The notes: generated by a model from the letters alone, not told the origin. Positions 1 through 9,673 are shown, numbered from the stretch's first letter. The stretch: DNA of 58,926 nucleotides from Clostridiales bacterium (GCA_021205725.1 JAJPWY010000015.1:1-58926), one strand, 5' to 3'. Made by a program: numbers and translations.

Positions 1-1542
1 CTCCCCCCCTCCCTGCTCCGGGAGCATCAGCTGGCCCAGGCGGGCTACGCCATCCAGACCGTCCACTTTCCCCCCTCCTGGGAGGAGCTGGAGGTAGCCC
101 GGCGGCGGCTCATCTTCGAGGAGCTGTTCTTCCTCTCGGTGGGTCTGGCCCGGCTCAAGGGCAGCGGTCAGAGGCAGCAGGGCGTCCCTTGCCGGTATTA
201 CGACCCGGCAGAGTACTGCGCCACCCTCCCCTTCACCCTCACCGGGGCACAGCAGCGGGCGATAGACGAGGCCTTCCGTGACCTGACCTCCGGCTCCGCC
301 ATGAACCGGCTCATTCAGGGGGATGTAGGCAGCGGCAAGACGGTGGTAGCTGCCGCCTGCGCCTGGCTCATGGCAAAAAACGGCCTCCAGACCGCCCTGA
401 TGGTGCCCACAGAGATCCTGGCGGAGCAGCACGTCCAGACCCTGACCCCGCTCCTGGCAAAGAGCGGTCAGCGGGTGGGCCTGCTCACCGGCTCCATGCG
501 GGCCAAGGAGCGGCGGGAGGTGCTCTCCGACCTGGCCTCCGGGGCCATCGACCTCATCGTGGGCACCCATGCTCTGCTCTCCGAAGGGGTGAGCTTCCAC
601 CGGCTGGGGCTGGTCATCACCGACGAGCAGCACCGCTTCGGCGTAGGCCAGCGGGCGGCCCTGGTCGCCAAGAGCCAGGAGGCCCAGCGGCCCCATGTGC
701 TGGTCATGTCCGCCACCCCCATCCCCCGCACTCTGGCCCTCATCGTCTACGGCGACCTGGAGATCTCCGTCATCGACCAACGGCCTCCCGGCCGTCAGGA
801 CATTCAGACAGTGCTCATCGGAGAGAACAAGCGTCCCCAGATGTACGGCTTCGTCCGCAAGCAGGTGCAGGAGGGGCACCAGGTCTATCTGGTCTGTCCC
901 GCCGTCGAGGAGTCGGAGGAACCGGCTCCCGGGGCCATGGACTTAAAGGCGGTCACCGCCTATGCCCAGGAGCTGCGGGAAAAGGTCTTTCCCGACCTCC
1001 GGGTCGGCTTCATCCACGGCAAGCTGAAGGGAAAGGAGAAGGAGGCAGTCATGTCCGCCTTCTCCGCCGGGGAGCTGGATCTGCTGGTGGCCACCACCGT
1101 CATCGAGGTGGGGGTGGACGTGCCCAACGCCACCCTGATGGTGATTGAGAACGCCGAGCGCTTCGGCCTCTCACAGCTCCACCAGCTCCGGGGCCGGGTG
1201 GGTCGGGGAGACAGCCAGTCCTACTGCATCCTGGTCTCCTCCGCTCAGGGGCAGGAGACCCGGCAGCGGCTCAAGGCCCTCTGCGCCACCAACGACGGCT
1301 TCCGGATCGCCGAGGAGGATTTAAAGCTCCGGGGCCCCGGCGACTTCTTTGGCTCCCGGCAGCACGGCCTTCCTCCGCTCCGGGTGGCAGACCTGGCCAC
1401 CGACGTACAGCTCCTCTACGAGGCCCGGGACGCCGCCCACGCCCTGTTGCAGGACGACCCGGACCTGTCCCGTCCGGAGCATCAGGGCATCCGGCGTCGG
1501 ACAGAGGAGCTGTTCGAGGCCAGTCGGGACACCTTCAACTGA
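1..1542 (+). CDS. recG: ATP-dependent DNA helicase RecG (5' truncated by window edge)
   Basis: RecG is a superfamily 2 helicase that regresses stalled replication forks and migrates branched recombination intermediates. The reading frame is open from base 1, so the N-terminal wedge domain lies outside the window and the true start is not visible. The helicase core is complete: Walker A GDVGSGKT (about 319-342), the DEQH-box DEQHRFG, the SATPIPRT motif III region, and the C-terminal RecA-like domain with TTVIEVGVDVPNA and the QLRGRVGRG motif. The end, with the FFGSRQHGLP segment, is typical of the RecG C-terminus. It stops 32 bases before the next gene, which has its own ribosome site, so the two may be co-transcribed. 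Family identity is certain; only the N-terminus is unknown. Confidence 0.97.
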   Translation, partial: LPPSLLREHQLAQAGYAIQTVHFPPSWEELEVARRRLIFEELFFLSVGLARLKGSGQRQQGVPCRYYDPAEYCATLPFTLTGAQQRAIDEAFRDLTSGSAMNRLIQGDVGSGKTVVAAACAWLMAKNGLQTALMVPTEILAEQHVQTLTPLLAKSGQRVGLLTGSMRAKERREVLSDLASGAIDLIVGTHALLSEGVSFHRLGLVITDEQHRFGVGQRAALVAKSQEAQRPHVLVMSATPIPRTLALIVYGDLEISVIDQRPPGRQDIQTVLIGENKRPQMYGFVRKQVQEGHQVYLVCPAVEESEEPAPGAMDLKAVTAYAQELREKVFPDLRVGFIHGKLKGKEKEAVMSAFSAGELDLLVATTVIEVGVDVPNATLMVIENAERFGLSQLHQLRGRVGRGDSQSYCILVSSAQGQETRQRLKALCATNDGFRIAEEDLKLRGPGDFFGSRQHGLPPLRVADLATDVQLLYEARDAAHALLQDDPDLSRPEHQGIRRRTEELFEASRDTFN

Positions 1543-1574
1543 GACAACCGAACGACAGAAAAGGAGACACACTT

Positions 1575-1982
1575 ATGGGCAAATACATGGATCGCTGTCA
1601 GCAGCTTCGGGCGGATACCACCCGGCATTACGGCTGCTCCCAGGCCGTCTTTCTCCCCGTGGCCGAGGCCATGGGGATGGACACCGAGACCGCCTTCCGG
1701 CTCAGCAGCCATTTCCGGGCCGGGATGCTCCAGGGAGAGGTCTGCGGGGCAGTCACCGGGGCGCTGATGGCCCTGGGTCTGGCCGGGGCGGACAGCAAGG
1801 CCGCCACAGAGCTGCTAAACCGGGTCAGGGCCAATCACCAGGGCAGTCTGGACTGCAAGACCCTTCTGGCCCGCTGGACTGCCCAGGGCGGCGGCAACCG
1901 CAAGCCCCACTGCGACGGGATGTGCTTTGAGTGCATGGCCATCGTAGAGGAGCTGCTGGGAGAGACGGAAAAGGACGCTTAA
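1575..1982 (+). CDS. C_GCAxxG_C_C family protein (putative redox-active)
   Basis: A small 135-residue protein of the C_GCAxxG_C_C family, named for spaced cysteines and a conserved GCxxxG-like core. The sequence shows YGCSQAV near the N-terminus, GEVCGAVTGALMALGL in the middle, then single cysteines (SLDCKT, PHCDGMCFEC). Members are small helical proteins thought to have a redox or metal-related role, but the reaction is not established. The start has a good ribosome site (AAAGGAG, 8 bases before ATG). It follows recG closely and is followed by a strong hairpin. The family call is solid; function is not assigned. Confidence 0.85.
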   Translation: MGKYMDRCQQLRADTTRHYGCSQAVFLPVAEAMGMDTETAFRLSSHFRAGMLQGEVCGAVTGALMALGLAGADSKAATELLNRVRANHQGSLDCKTLLARWTAQGGGNRKPHCDGMCFECMAIVEELLGETEKDA

Positions 1983-1988
1983 AGCCTG

Positions 1989-2033
1989 AAAAGCGGCCCT
2001 CTGCACCCGATGCCGGGACAGAGGGCCGCTTTT
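1989..2033. terminator. Bidirectional terminator hairpin between convergent genes
   Basis: A 15-bp perfect stem (AAAAGCGGCCCTCTG and its complement) with a loop of about 15 bases. An A run before and T run after make it usable by both the rightward gene and the leftward csoR. Confidence 0.85.
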
Positions 2034-2052
2034 CGATCCCCTGACAGGCGAC

Positions 2053-2319
2053 TTACCGCTTTGCCAGCTTTTCCAGGATGGTGGAGATCTCCTCCAGCTC
2101 CTTGTCCGCATCCCCGGACTGAACCGCCGCATGGACGCAGTGGTGAACGTGGGCCTTTAGCACCTCGGCGTTGGCCCGGGACAGGATGGACTGGGTGGCC
2201 ATAATCTGGTTGGAGATGTCGATGCAGTACCGATCCTCATCGATCATCCGCAGGATACCGTCCAGCTGGCCCCGGGCGGTTTTCAGCAGCCGGGAGATCT
2301 GCTCTCGATCGGCGGTCAT
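2053..2319 (-). CDS. csoR: Copper-sensing transcriptional repressor CsoR
   Basis: An 88-residue all-helical metal-sensing repressor of the CsoR/RcnR family. The Cu(I) ligand set C-H-C is visible at Cys32, His57 and Cys61, with the same spacing as the known CsoR ligands (36, 61, 65). In the family, apo-CsoR binds GC-rich operators and releases them on Cu(I) binding. The gene starts at ATG 2319, which shares one base with the copA stop codon (TGATG), so it is translationally coupled as the last gene of the copper unit. Longer upstream in-frame sequence runs inside copA and is not expected to be translated. The operator it would bind is visible at the copA promoter. Confidence 0.93.
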   Translation of the reverse strand: MTADREQISRLLKTARGQLDGILRMIDEDRYCIDISNQIMATQSILSRANAEVLKAHVHHCVHAAVQSGDADKELEEISTILEKLAKR

Positions 2320-2528
2320 CAGGCCACCGAAACCACTTCGTACCCGGCGGCGGTGACGGCGTCGGACAGAACTTTGTCCTCCACAGGGGCGGACAGGGTG
2401 CAGGTGGCGGTCTTGGCCTCCAGATCGACGGTGCAGGATGCCACGCCGTCCACGGCGGAGAGGGCCTTTTCCACGTTTGCCTTGCAGTGGACGCACATCA
2501 TACCGTTTACAGTCAGCGTTTTCGTCAT
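2319..2528 (-). other. Possible internal translation start giving a free CopZ-like chaperone (69 aa)
   Basis: Inside copA an in-frame ATG at 2528 begins a complete HMA copper-chaperone sequence ([15 protein letters not shown]...). It is preceded by AAAGGAG ending 11 bases upstream of the ATG. The encoded 69 residues match the full length of a CopZ chaperone. Either this is an ancestral copZ fused to copA by loss of the copA stop codon, or both the fusion and a free chaperone are made. The start is an inference from sequence only. Confidence 0.45.
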
Positions 2529-4865
2529 AACAGAATCTTCTCCTTTTGCCTCAAGCGAGGTGAATTTTGTATCGACACGCCGGGAGGCGGTGTCTTCCGG
2601 GAGGGGCTTGGGCTGGAACAGCCGCAGGCGCAGGGCGTTGGAGACCACGCAGAAGGAGCTCAGGCTCATGGCTGCCGCCCCGAACATGGGATTCAGCTGC
2701 CAGCCCAGCAGGGGATAGAACACCCCGGCAGCCAGAGGGATACCCAGACAGTTGTAGCAGAAGGCCCAGAACAGGTTCTCCTTGATGTTCTTGATGACCT
2801 TCCGGGAGAGCTGGATGGCGGTGGAGGCGTCCCGCAGGTCGGACTTCACCAGCACCACGTCGGCGGACTCGATAGCCACGTCGGTACCTGCGCCGATGGC
2901 GATGCCCACGTCCGCCCGGGCCAGGGCCGGGGCGTCGTTGATGCCGTCGCCCACCATGGCTACCTTCCGCCCCTCAGACTGGAGCCGGGCCACCTGCCGC
3001 TCCTTGTCCTGGGGCAGCACGTCGGAGATGACCTGATCGATGCCCAGGGGGGCGGCCACTGCCCGGGCGGTCCTGGCATTGTCCCCGGTGAGCATGACCA
3101 CCTGGATGCCCTGCTCCTGCAGGGCGTGGATGGCGCTGGAACTGCTCTCCTTCACCGGGTCGGCGGCGGCGATAGCGCCCAGATAGCGGCCGTCCTCAGC
3201 GAAATATAGTGGGGTCTTTCCGGCGCTGGCCAGTACCTCCGCCTGAGCGGCGTTCACGGATATCCCCAGCTGCTCCATCAGGCGGCGGTTGCCTGCGGCG
3301 TAGGAATGGCTGCCGATGCGTCCCTTCAGCCCCAGACCGGGCAGGGCCTGGAAGTCGGTGACAGAGGAGAGGGTCAGGCCCTCCTCCCGTGCCCGGGCGG
3401 TGACGGCATCCGCCAAAGGATGCTCCGAGGCGGTCTCCAGCGAGGCGGCCAGGCGGAGCAGCTCCTCCCCGGTGCGGCCGGGGGCGGGAATTACATCCGT
3501 TACCCTTGGCTTGCCCTGGGTGATGGTGCCCGTCTTGTCCAGGACGACGGTGTCGATCTTGTGAAGGGTCTCCAGGCTCTCGGCGGATTTAAAGAGGATG
3601 CCCAGCTCCGCTCCCTTGCCAGTGCCCACCATAATGGCCACGGGGGTAGCCAGGCCCAGAGCGCAGGGGCAGGAGATGACCACCACCGCCATGGCGGGGG
3701 TCAGGGCGGAGACCACCGAGCCGGTGACGATGAGCCAAACCACAAAGGTCACCAGGGCGATGGACAGCACCGTGGGGACGAAGATGCCCGCCACCTTGTC
3801 CGCAAGCTTGGCGATGGGGGCCTTGGATGCGGATGCGTCCTGTACCAGATGGATGATCTGGGCCAGGGTGGTGTCCTCCCCCACCCGGGAGGCGGTGAAG
3901 GTGAACGTGCCGTTGCCGTTGACCGTGCCACCGGAGACCTTGTCCCCGGGGTGCTTTTCGGCTGGGATGGGTTCGCCGGTGAGGGCGGACTCGTCCACCG
4001 AGGTGCTACCGGTGGCAACCACACCGTCCACCGGAATGGCCTGACCGGGACGAACCACCACCTGGTCGCCTACGGCCACCTCCTCGATGGGGATCTCCGT
4101 CTCCTCCCCATCCCGCAGAACGTGGGCGGTCTTGGGCTGGAGGTTCATCAGCTTTTTCAGGGCGTCAGAGGTCTTGCCCTTGCTCCGGGTCTCCAGATAC
4201 TTGCCCACGTCGATAAGGGTCAGAATCATCCCGGCAGACTCGATATAGAGATGGTTCATGTGGTACTCCTCGGCGGTCTCCAGGTCGCCGTGGCCAAGAG
4301 CGTAGCCGATGACAAAGAGGGAGTACACCGAGTAGATCATCCCGGCGGCGGAGCCCACGGCGATGAGAGAGTCCATATTGGGAGCCTTCCGCCGGAATGC
4401 CTGAAAGCCGTTGATGAAGTATTTGTCGTTCAGGTAGAGAATGGGCAGCACCAGAACCACCTGGGCCAGGGAGTACACCATGGCGTTCTCCACCCCCAGG
4501 AATATATCGGGGAGAGGAAAGCCCATCATATGTCCCATGCTCAGGTAGAACAGGGGAACCATAAAGACGATAGACCAGATGAGCCGGTGCTTCATGCTCC
4601 TGATCTCCTGCTCCACCGGATCCTCGGCGGGAGCGGGGACGGCCTGCCGCCTGCCCCCTGTGGGAGAGGCCCCGTAGCCTGCGTCCGCCACGGCCTGGCA
4701 GATGTCGGCAACCGTGAGCTGCTTTTCGTCAAATTCCACCGACATGGAGTTGGCCAGGAGGTTGACGCTGGCGGTCTGTACGCCCTCCAGAGCGTTCACC
4801 GCCTTCTCCACATGGGCGCTGCACGCAGCGCAGCTCATCCCGGTGACAGAAAAAGACTGCTTCAT
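2319..4865 (-). CDS. copA: Copper-exporting P1B-type ATPase with N- and C-terminal HMA domains
   Basis: A membrane ATPase that exports Cu(I). Order of parts (848 residues): N-terminal metal-binding domain with GMSCAAC (Cys12, Cys15); transmembrane helices; actuator domain with TGE; the CPC metal site in the sixth P1B helix (SCPCALG, about residue 399); phosphorylation motif DKTGT (about 441); SEHPLA; hinge GDGINDAPA (about 637); then a linker and a second metal-binding domain with GMMCVHC near the C-terminus (from residue 780). The C-terminal HMA domain is unusual, since most CopA proteins end after the last helix pair. ATG 4865 is preferred over ATG 4871 because AAAGGA then lies about 7 bases upstream. 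It is co-transcribed with csoR. Confidence 0.96.
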   Translation of the reverse strand: MKQSFSVTGMSCAACSAHVEKAVNALEGVQTASVNLLANSMSVEFDEKQLTVADICQAVADAGYGASPTGGRRQAVPAPAEDPVEQEIRSMKHRLIWSIVFMVPLFYLSMGHMMGFPLPDIFLGVENAMVYSLAQVVLVLPILYLNDKYFINGFQAFRRKAPNMDSLIAVGSAAGMIYSVYSLFVIGYALGHGDLETAEEYHMNHLYIESAGMILTLIDVGKYLETRSKGKTSDALKKLMNLQPKTAHVLRDGEETEIPIEEVAVGDQVVVRPGQAIPVDGVVATGSTSVDESALTGEPIPAEKHPGDKVSGGTVNGNGTFTFTASRVGEDTTLAQIIHLVQDASASKAPIAKLADKVAGIFVPTVLSIALVTFVVWLIVTGSVVSALTPAMAVVVISCPCALGLATPVAIMVGTGKGAELGILFKSAESLETLHKIDTVVLDKTGTITQGKPRVTDVIPAPGRTGEELLRLAASLETASEHPLADAVTARAREEGLTLSSVTDFQALPGLGLKGRIGSHSYAAGNRRLMEQLGISVNAAQAEVLASAGKTPLYFAEDGRYLGAIAAADPVKESSSSAIHALQEQGIQVVMLTGDNARTARAVAAPLGIDQVISDVLPQDKERQVARLQSEGRKVAMVGDGINDAPALARADVGIAIGAGTDVAIESADVVLVKSDLRDASTAIQLSRKVIKNIKENLFWAFCYNCLGIPLAAGVFYPLLGWQLNPMFGAAAMSLSSFCVVSNALRLRLFQPKPLPEDTASRRVDTKFTSLEAKGEDSVMTKTLTVNGMMCVHCKANVEKALSAVDGVASCTVDLEAKTATCTLSAPVEDKVLSDAVTAAGYEVVSVA

Positions 4866-4892
4866 ATCCATTTCCTTTCCATTGCCCTATAG

Positions 4893-4913
4893 CACCCCAC
4901 CCCAGGGGGGTGT
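4893..4913. promoter_or_regulatory. Putative CsoR operator
   Basis: A C-tract/G-tract imperfect palindrome (CACCCCACCCCAGGGGGGTG) lies just downstream of the leftward copA -10 element, around the expected transcription start. CsoR operators are typically C-run/G-run palindromes of this kind, and csoR is the last gene of the unit, so autoregulation is likely. Confidence 0.7.
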
Positions 4914-4921
4914 CTATAGAA

Positions 4922-4950
4922 AGGATAGCATATGGGCGTCCATCTGTCAA
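4922..4950 (-). promoter_or_regulatory. copA-csoR promoter
   Basis: On the minus strand: -35 TTGACA (4950-4945), a 17-base spacer and -10 TATCCT (4927-4922). The CsoR-type operator lies immediately downstream. Confidence 0.78.
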
Positions 4951-5080
4951 GCGGATATCGGCAATCAGCGGGAAAGCCATGCCCTGTTTCACGAGGACGC
5001 TTGCCGTACCCACCGGGACAATTCATTTTTCCGGGTTTAAAATCGTACTCGGTGTGTCAAAGGCCCTTCCTGACGCACTG

Positions 5081-5110
5081 AGGGAGGCCGTGCAGCTGCA
5101 CGGCCTCCCT
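5081..5110 (-). terminator. Hairpin downstream of the nucleoside transporter operon
   Basis: A perfect palindrome of about 15-bp arms (AGGGAGGCCGTGCAG and its complement) lies 34 bases after the last permease stop. There is no clear T run on the minus strand, so termination efficiency is uncertain. Confidence 0.55.
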
Positions 5111-5143
5111 TCGGCGTTCTTTTGAGATTCTGTTCCGGGCCGC

Positions 5144-6154
5144 TTACCGCTGGCCCTTGTCGTAGGGGATGCCCTCCGCCTTGGGGGCTCTGGACTTCTT
5201 GGAGGTGAAGGCCAGAACGATCAGGGTGACCAGGTAGGGCAGCAGGCGATAGAAGTAGGAGCTGATACCCAGGTTGCTCAGCACCTCGATACTGGAGTAG
5301 GAGGCGGCGATGTACTTGAACAGGCCGAACAGCAGGGCGGCGCCGGCGATGTTCAGCGGCTTCCAGTTGCCGAAGATCATGACGGCCAGGGCCAGGAAGC
5401 CGAAGCCTGCCACGTCGCCGTTGGCGGAGCAGCCGGCAGTGGTCAGAGCGTAGACGAAGCCGCCCAGACCGGCCAGTGCGCCGGAGATGGTGGTGCCGGC
5501 GTACCGCATTTTGTACACGTTGATGCCCAGGGAGTCCGCCGCCTGAGGATTCTCACCGCAGGAGCGGAGGCGCAGGCCGAACCGGGTCTTGTACAGCAGG
5601 ATGGATAGAATCACAAACAGGAGGATACAGACATAGGTGGCCAGATACACCTTGTTGATGAGGATCTCCAGGATGGGGTTCAGCTCGGTGGAGCTGTCGA
5701 TGCCCAGGGTGGACTTCTTAATCATGAACCAGCTGGCGGCGTCGCCCTCGGCCATGTAGAGGGTGCTCTGGTTGGCCAGGATACGGATGAGGAACAGCAC
5801 CAGGGCGGGGGCCATCAGGTTCAGTGCGGTGCCGCCGATGGTCTGGTCTGCCTTTAGGTTGACCGAGGCGAAGCTCAGCAGCAGGGAGAAGACTGCGCCC
5901 AGAAGGGCGGATACCAGCATGGCCAACAGCTCAAAGCCCTGTAAAGCCAGCCAGTCGCCGTTGGCCTTGGCCTCTGCGAACCAGCCCCACTCCTGCACCA
6001 AACGGACGAACCACACGCCCACGAAGGCACCGAAGATCATAATGCCTTCCAGTGCCAGGTTGATGATACCGCTGCGCTCGGCAAACACACCGGCCAGGGC
6101 GACGATCATCAGGGGAACGGCGTACAGCAGCGTTTTTTGAATCAGGTCTACCAT
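5144..6154 (-). CDS. Nucleoside-type ABC transporter permease (NupQ/YufQ-like)
   Basis: An inner-membrane permease of the BPD_transp_2 family (336 residues), the second permease of a BmpA-type nucleoside/purine importer. It is very hydrophobic with about eight to ten helices. It shows the family-typical stretch AERSGIINLALEGIMIFGAF near the N-terminus and LRSCGENPQAADSLGINVYKMRY in the cytoplasmic EAA-like loop. ATG 6154 is chosen because AGGAGA lies 9 bases upstream; a TTG six bases earlier has poor spacing. It starts 2 bases after the upstream permease stop, showing translational coupling. Substrate (nucleoside or related base) is inferred from the family. Confidence 0.88.
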   Translation of the reverse strand: MVDLIQKTLLYAVPLMIVALAGVFAERSGIINLALEGIMIFGAFVGVWFVRLVQEWGWFAEAKANGDWLALQGFELLAMLVSALLGAVFSLLLSFASVNLKADQTIGGTALNLMAPALVLFLIRILANQSTLYMAEGDAASWFMIKKSTLGIDSSTELNPILEILINKVYLATYVCILLFVILSILLYKTRFGLRLRSCGENPQAADSLGINVYKMRYAGTTISGALAGLGGFVYALTTAGCSANGDVAGFGFLALAVMIFGNWKPLNIAGAALLFGLFKYIAASYSSIEVLSNLGISSYFYRLLPYLVTLIVLAFTSKKSRAPKAEGIPYDKGQR

Positions 6155-6156
6155 GA

Positions 6157-7452
6157 TCAATCGTCTCCTTTCACAGTCTGTTGAACCGCAGCGTCCGGTT
6201 TCGTGTCCTCTCCTGTGGGAGGTGCGGCGTCCGCCGTAGTCGTGGCTGCCGCTGTGGGCTCGTCCTTGTGCTTCTTCCGGGCGGTGAGCAGCTGCTTGAT
6301 GACCAGGGAGAAGGCGCTCAGGTAGACGATGACAGCGATAATGACGTCGGTGATGTACTCGTTATAGGCGGTCAGGTTGGTCAGCTGCAGGCCGCAGATG
6401 TCCAGCATGGACATGAACATGGCGGTGAAGATGACGCCGATGGGGTTGTTGGCCGCCAGCAGAGCCACCGGGATGCCGTTGAATCCGGCGTCCGGGAGGG
6501 ACTGATAGGTAGACCAGAAGAACTCAGTATTGCCGGAGAGGTAGTAGAGGGATGCGCCTGCGCCCGCCAGCGCACCGGCGATGGCCATGGACAGGACGAT
6601 GTTCCGCTTGTCGGAGATGCCCGCATACCGGGCGGCGTGGCGGTTGCTGCCGCAGGCCTTGAGCTGAAAGCCCATAGTGGTCTTGCTCATGAGGATGTAG
6701 ACCAGGATGGCCATGACGATGGCGATGACGATGCCGCCGTTGACCTGGGAGTCGGGGAAGATGTTGTCCAGCCCCATCTTGGCGGTGGCCACCCCATTGT
6801 AGCTGGTCTTGTAGATGTAGCCGGTCTTGCCGGACTCCAGAGTGTTGCGGAGCGCGCTGCCGTCAAACATCCAGGTGACCAGGTTGGCGGCAATCCAGTT
6901 GCACATGATGCAGGCCAGCACCTCGTTGATGTTCAGGTAGGCCTTGACCAGACCGGGGATGGCGCCCCAGATGGCGCCCGCCAGCATACCGGCCAGGAAG
7001 GCCAGCAGCCACACCAGCCAGGCGGGGGTGGTGCCGCCCTCATACAGGGTGGAGGTGGAGGTGGGGATGCTCAGGGCCACATACAACGTGGCGGCGGTGC
7101 CCATCAGGTACTGTCCCGGCGCACCGATGTTGAACAGGCCGGTCTTTTGGGCGATGGCCACGGAGAGGCCGGTCATGATCAACGGGAAGGCCCGGAAGAG
7201 CATATTGCCCAGGTTGGTGGAGTTGAAGCCGAAGGTCAGGTTGCCTGCGGCGTCCCGGCCGGTGCTGAACAGGCCGCCGAACACCAGCTGGATGCCCTCG
7301 CCCACGCTGCTGATGCCCAGGGAGGAGGTGCACGCACCTACGATAACGATGATGATGCTTCCTACGACCATGCCGATGATGATCGAGATGATGGAGGACA
7401 GGACTGTCTTGACGCCGTCCTTGGCGTACAGGTTGGAAAGCCGCTCTTTCAT
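6157..7452 (-). CDS. Nucleoside-type ABC transporter permease (NupP/YufP-like)
   Basis: The first permease of the importer (431 residues, BPD_transp_2 family). An N-terminal helix of hydrophobic and small residues is followed by the core with KTGLFNIGAPGQYLMG and LKACGSNRHAARYAGISDKRN. The C-terminal tail, about 40 residues after LTARKKHKDEP, is Ala/Thr/Asp-rich and probably disordered in the cytoplasm. The start overlaps the ATPase stop (ATGA). Together with its neighbours it forms the membrane pore of a BmpA-type system. Confidence 0.9.
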   Translation of the reverse strand: MKERLSNLYAKDGVKTVLSSIISIIIGMVVGSIIIVIVGACTSSLGISSVGEGIQLVFGGLFSTGRDAAGNLTFGFNSTNLGNMLFRAFPLIMTGLSVAIAQKTGLFNIGAPGQYLMGTAATLYVALSIPTSTSTLYEGGTTPAWLVWLLAFLAGMLAGAIWGAIPGLVKAYLNINEVLACIMCNWIAANLVTWMFDGSALRNTLESGKTGYIYKTSYNGVATAKMGLDNIFPDSQVNGGIVIAIVMAILVYILMSKTTMGFQLKACGSNRHAARYAGISDKRNIVLSMAIAGALAGAGASLYYLSGNTEFFWSTYQSLPDAGFNGIPVALLAANNPIGVIFTAMFMSMLDICGLQLTNLTAYNEYITDVIIAVIVYLSAFSLVIKQLLTARKKHKDEPTAAATTTADAAPPTGEDTKPDAAVQQTVKGDD

Positions 7453-9002
7453 GCGCCCTTGGCCTCCTTTCCGGTCTGACGTTTCGCTCCGGCCATGTAG
7501 AGGCCCAGCTCCTGAACGTTTGTCTTTTTCGGGTCGAGCTCGCCCACGATCTCACCCTCGTACATGACCAGGATGCGGTCGCTCAGGCTCATGACCTCGT
7601 CCAGCTCCAGGGAAACCAGGAGCACGGCGTGGCCTGCGTCCCGGGCCGCCACCAGCTGGCCGTGGATGTACTCGATGGCGCCCACGTCCAGGCCACGGGT
7701 GGGCTGGACGGCCATAATCAGGGGCTTGTCCCGATCCAGCTCCCGGGCGATGATCGCCTTCTGCTGGTTGCCGCCGGACATGCTTCTGGCGGTGGTGATG
7801 GAGCCCTGGCCGGAGCGGACGTCATACTGCTCGATGAGCCGGTCGGAATACTCCCGCACGGCGGGGGCGTTGATAAAGCCGAAGTGCTGGAACTGAGGCT
7901 CCTGGAACCGCTGGAGCACCATATTCTGCTCCAGGGTGAAGTCCAGGATCAGGCCGTGCTTGTGCCGGTCCTCGGGGATGTGGCTCATATTCTCTCCACG
8001 CTGACGGATGGTGGCGTGGGAGATGTCCTTCCCGCAGAGGGTGACGGTGCCGCCGGAGCTCTTCTCCAGACCGGTCAGTCCGTAGACCAGCTCGCTCTGG
8101 CCGTTTCCGTCGATACCGGCGATGCAGACGATCTCGCCCGCACGCACGTCGAAGGAGACGCCGTTGACGGCGTTGCGCTTGTGGGTGGTGGAGGGGACGG
8201 TCAGGTTCTCTACGTGGAGGACGGTGTCCGTGGGCTTTGCCTCGTCCTTGACCACCTCCAGCTGCACCGGGCGGCCCACCATCATGTTGGACAGGCTCTG
8301 CTTGTCGGTGTCCTTGGTGTCCACAGTGCCGACATACTTGCCCTTCCGGAGGACGGTGACCCGGTCGGCCACCTGCATGATCTCGTTGAGCTTGTGGGAG
8401 ATGAACAGGATGCTCTTGCCCTCGTCGGCGAAGGCCCGCATGGTGATGAGCAGCTCGTCGATCTCCTGGGGAGTGAGGACGGCGGTGGGCTCGTCAAAGA
8501 TCAGGATCTCGTTGTCACGATACAGCATTTTCAGGATCTCTACCCGCTGCTGCATACCCACGGTGATGTCCTCCACCTTGGCGTCCAGGTCTACCTTCAG
8601 ACCGTACTTCTCGGAGAGGGCCTCCACCTTTTTCCGAGCCTCCTTCTTCTGGAGGAAGCCCATCTTGGTAGTCTCTGCGCCGAGAATGATGTTGTCCAGG
8701 ACGGTAAACACCTCGATAAGCTTAAAGTGCTGGTGAACCATGCCGATTCCCAGGGCGGTGGCGTCGTTGGGGTCGTTGATCTTGACCTCCTGGCCGTTTT
8801 TCTTGATGATGCCCTTCTCCGGCTGATACAGCCCGAAGAGGACGCTCATCAGCGTGGATTTTCCCGCACCGTTTTCGCCGAGCAGAGCGTGTACCTCCCC
8901 CCGGCGGAGCTGGAGGGTGATGTCGTCGTTGGCAATGATGCCGGGAAACTCCTTTGTAATGTGGAGCATCTCAATGACATTGTCTGGTTGCACAGTTTTC
9001 AT
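7449..9002 (-). CDS. Nucleoside-type ABC transporter ATP-binding protein (two ABC domains, NupO/YufO-like)
   Basis: A 517-residue protein with two fused nucleotide-binding domains that powers import. The first domain has a full Walker A (GENGAGKST, residues 42-50) and Walker B ([10 protein letters not shown]). The second has the degenerate Walker [10 protein letters not shown] and the signature MSGGNQQK, as in RbsA/NupO-type proteins where the second site is altered. ATG 9002 is preferred (AGGA 7 bases upstream); a GTG at 9023 would add seven residues. It is the first gene of a three-gene operon. The expected lipoprotein (BmpA/NupN) is not next to it in this window. Confidence 0.92.
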   Translation of the reverse strand: MKTVQPDNVIEMLHITKEFPGIIANDDITLQLRRGEVHALLGENGAGKSTLMSVLFGLYQPEKGIIKKNGQEVKINDPNDATALGIGMVHQHFKLIEVFTVLDNIILGAETTKMGFLQKKEARKKVEALSEKYGLKVDLDAKVEDITVGMQQRVEILKMLYRDNEILIFDEPTAVLTPQEIDELLITMRAFADEGKSILFISHKLNEIMQVADRVTVLRKGKYVGTVDTKDTDKQSLSNMMVGRPVQLEVVKDEAKPTDTVLHVENLTVPSTTHKRNAVNGVSFDVRAGEIVCIAGIDGNGQSELVYGLTGLEKSSGGTVTLCGKDISHATIRQRGENMSHIPEDRHKHGLILDFTLEQNMVLQRFQEPQFQHFGFINAPAVREYSDRLIEQYDVRSGQGSITTARSMSGGNQQKAIIARELDRDKPLIMAVQPTRGLDVGAIEYIHGQLVAARDAGHAVLLVSLELDEVMSLSDRILVMYEGEIVGELDPKKTNVQELGLYMAGAKRQTGKEAKGA

Positions 9003-9042
9003 CCCTCTTTCCTGTGTTGCCACGTAATAGAATGCAATTCAA

Positions 9043-9071
9043 ATTTTATCATACAACTTTTGAAAAAGCAA
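9043..9071 (-). promoter_or_regulatory. Promoter of the nucleoside transporter operon
   Basis: On the minus strand: -35 TTGCTT (9071-9066), a 17-base spacer and -10 TAAAAT (9048-9043), inside a local AT-rich patch just upstream of the ATPase gene. Confidence 0.7.
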
Positions 9072-9174
9072 TGGTTTACGGAAGAAACAATTAAAATTCG
9101 ACAACATGATCGTTCCAAAATGTGGCAAAGCGGGAAGCGGTGGGGCTTTCTGTCCGCCGCTCCAAAGCAGACGG

Positions 9175-9211
9175 ACAGACCCGGTCTGTGCGACGCACAG
9201 GCCGGGTCTGT
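9175..9211 (-). terminator. Hairpin after nrdR
   Basis: A long stem (ACAGACCCGG... pairing with ...CCGGGTCTGT) lies 6 bases after the nrdR stop. No T run follows on the minus strand, so it may act as an mRNA end or a weak terminator. Confidence 0.5.
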
Positions 9212-9217
9212 TGCAGC

Positions 9218-9673
9218 TTATCGCTCTGCCAGCAGCTTGTTCAGCTCCTCCATAAAGGAATCAATATCCTTGAACTGTCGGTACACCGAGGCGAAGCGGA
9301 CGTAGGACACCTCGTCCACCACCTTGAGCTTTTCCATCACCAGCTCGCCGATGCGGACGGCAGTGACCTCACGGTTCATGGAGTTTTGCAGCTCCTGCTC
9401 CACCTCGTTGGCGATGCGCTCCATCGTCTCCATGGGGACCGGCCGCTGGGCGCACGCATGGATGATTCCCCGGAGCACCTTGTCCCGTTCAAAGCTCTGT
9501 CGGCTGCCGTCCTTTTTGACCACGATCAGCGGCAGGGTCTCCACCGTCTCATAGGTGGTGAACCGTTTGCCGCAGGCCAGGCACTCCCGTCTCCGACGGA
9601 TGCTCTCTCCGTCGTCGGCAGGGCGGGAATCCACCACCTTGCTGTCCACCTTTCCGCAGTAGGGGCATTTCAT
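9218..9673 (-). CDS. nrdR: Transcriptional repressor NrdR
   Basis: A 151-residue nucleotide-sensing repressor of ribonucleotide reductase genes. The N-terminal zinc ribbon is visible as Cys3, Cys6, Cys31 and Cys34 (MKCPYCG ... CLACG), followed by the RFTTYE segment. The rest is an ATP-cone domain that reads ATP/dATP levels ([20 protein letters not shown]). Length and sequence are standard. It is divergent from truA. No ribonucleotide reductase gene lies in the window, so its targets are elsewhere. Confidence 0.97.
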   Translation of the reverse strand: MKCPYCGKVDSKVVDSRPADDGESIRRRRECLACGKRFTTYETVETLPLIVVKKDGSRQSFERDKVLRGIIHACAQRPVPMETMERIANEVEQELQNSMNREVTAVRIGELVMEKLKVVDEVSYVRFASVYRQFKDIDSFMEELNKLLAER

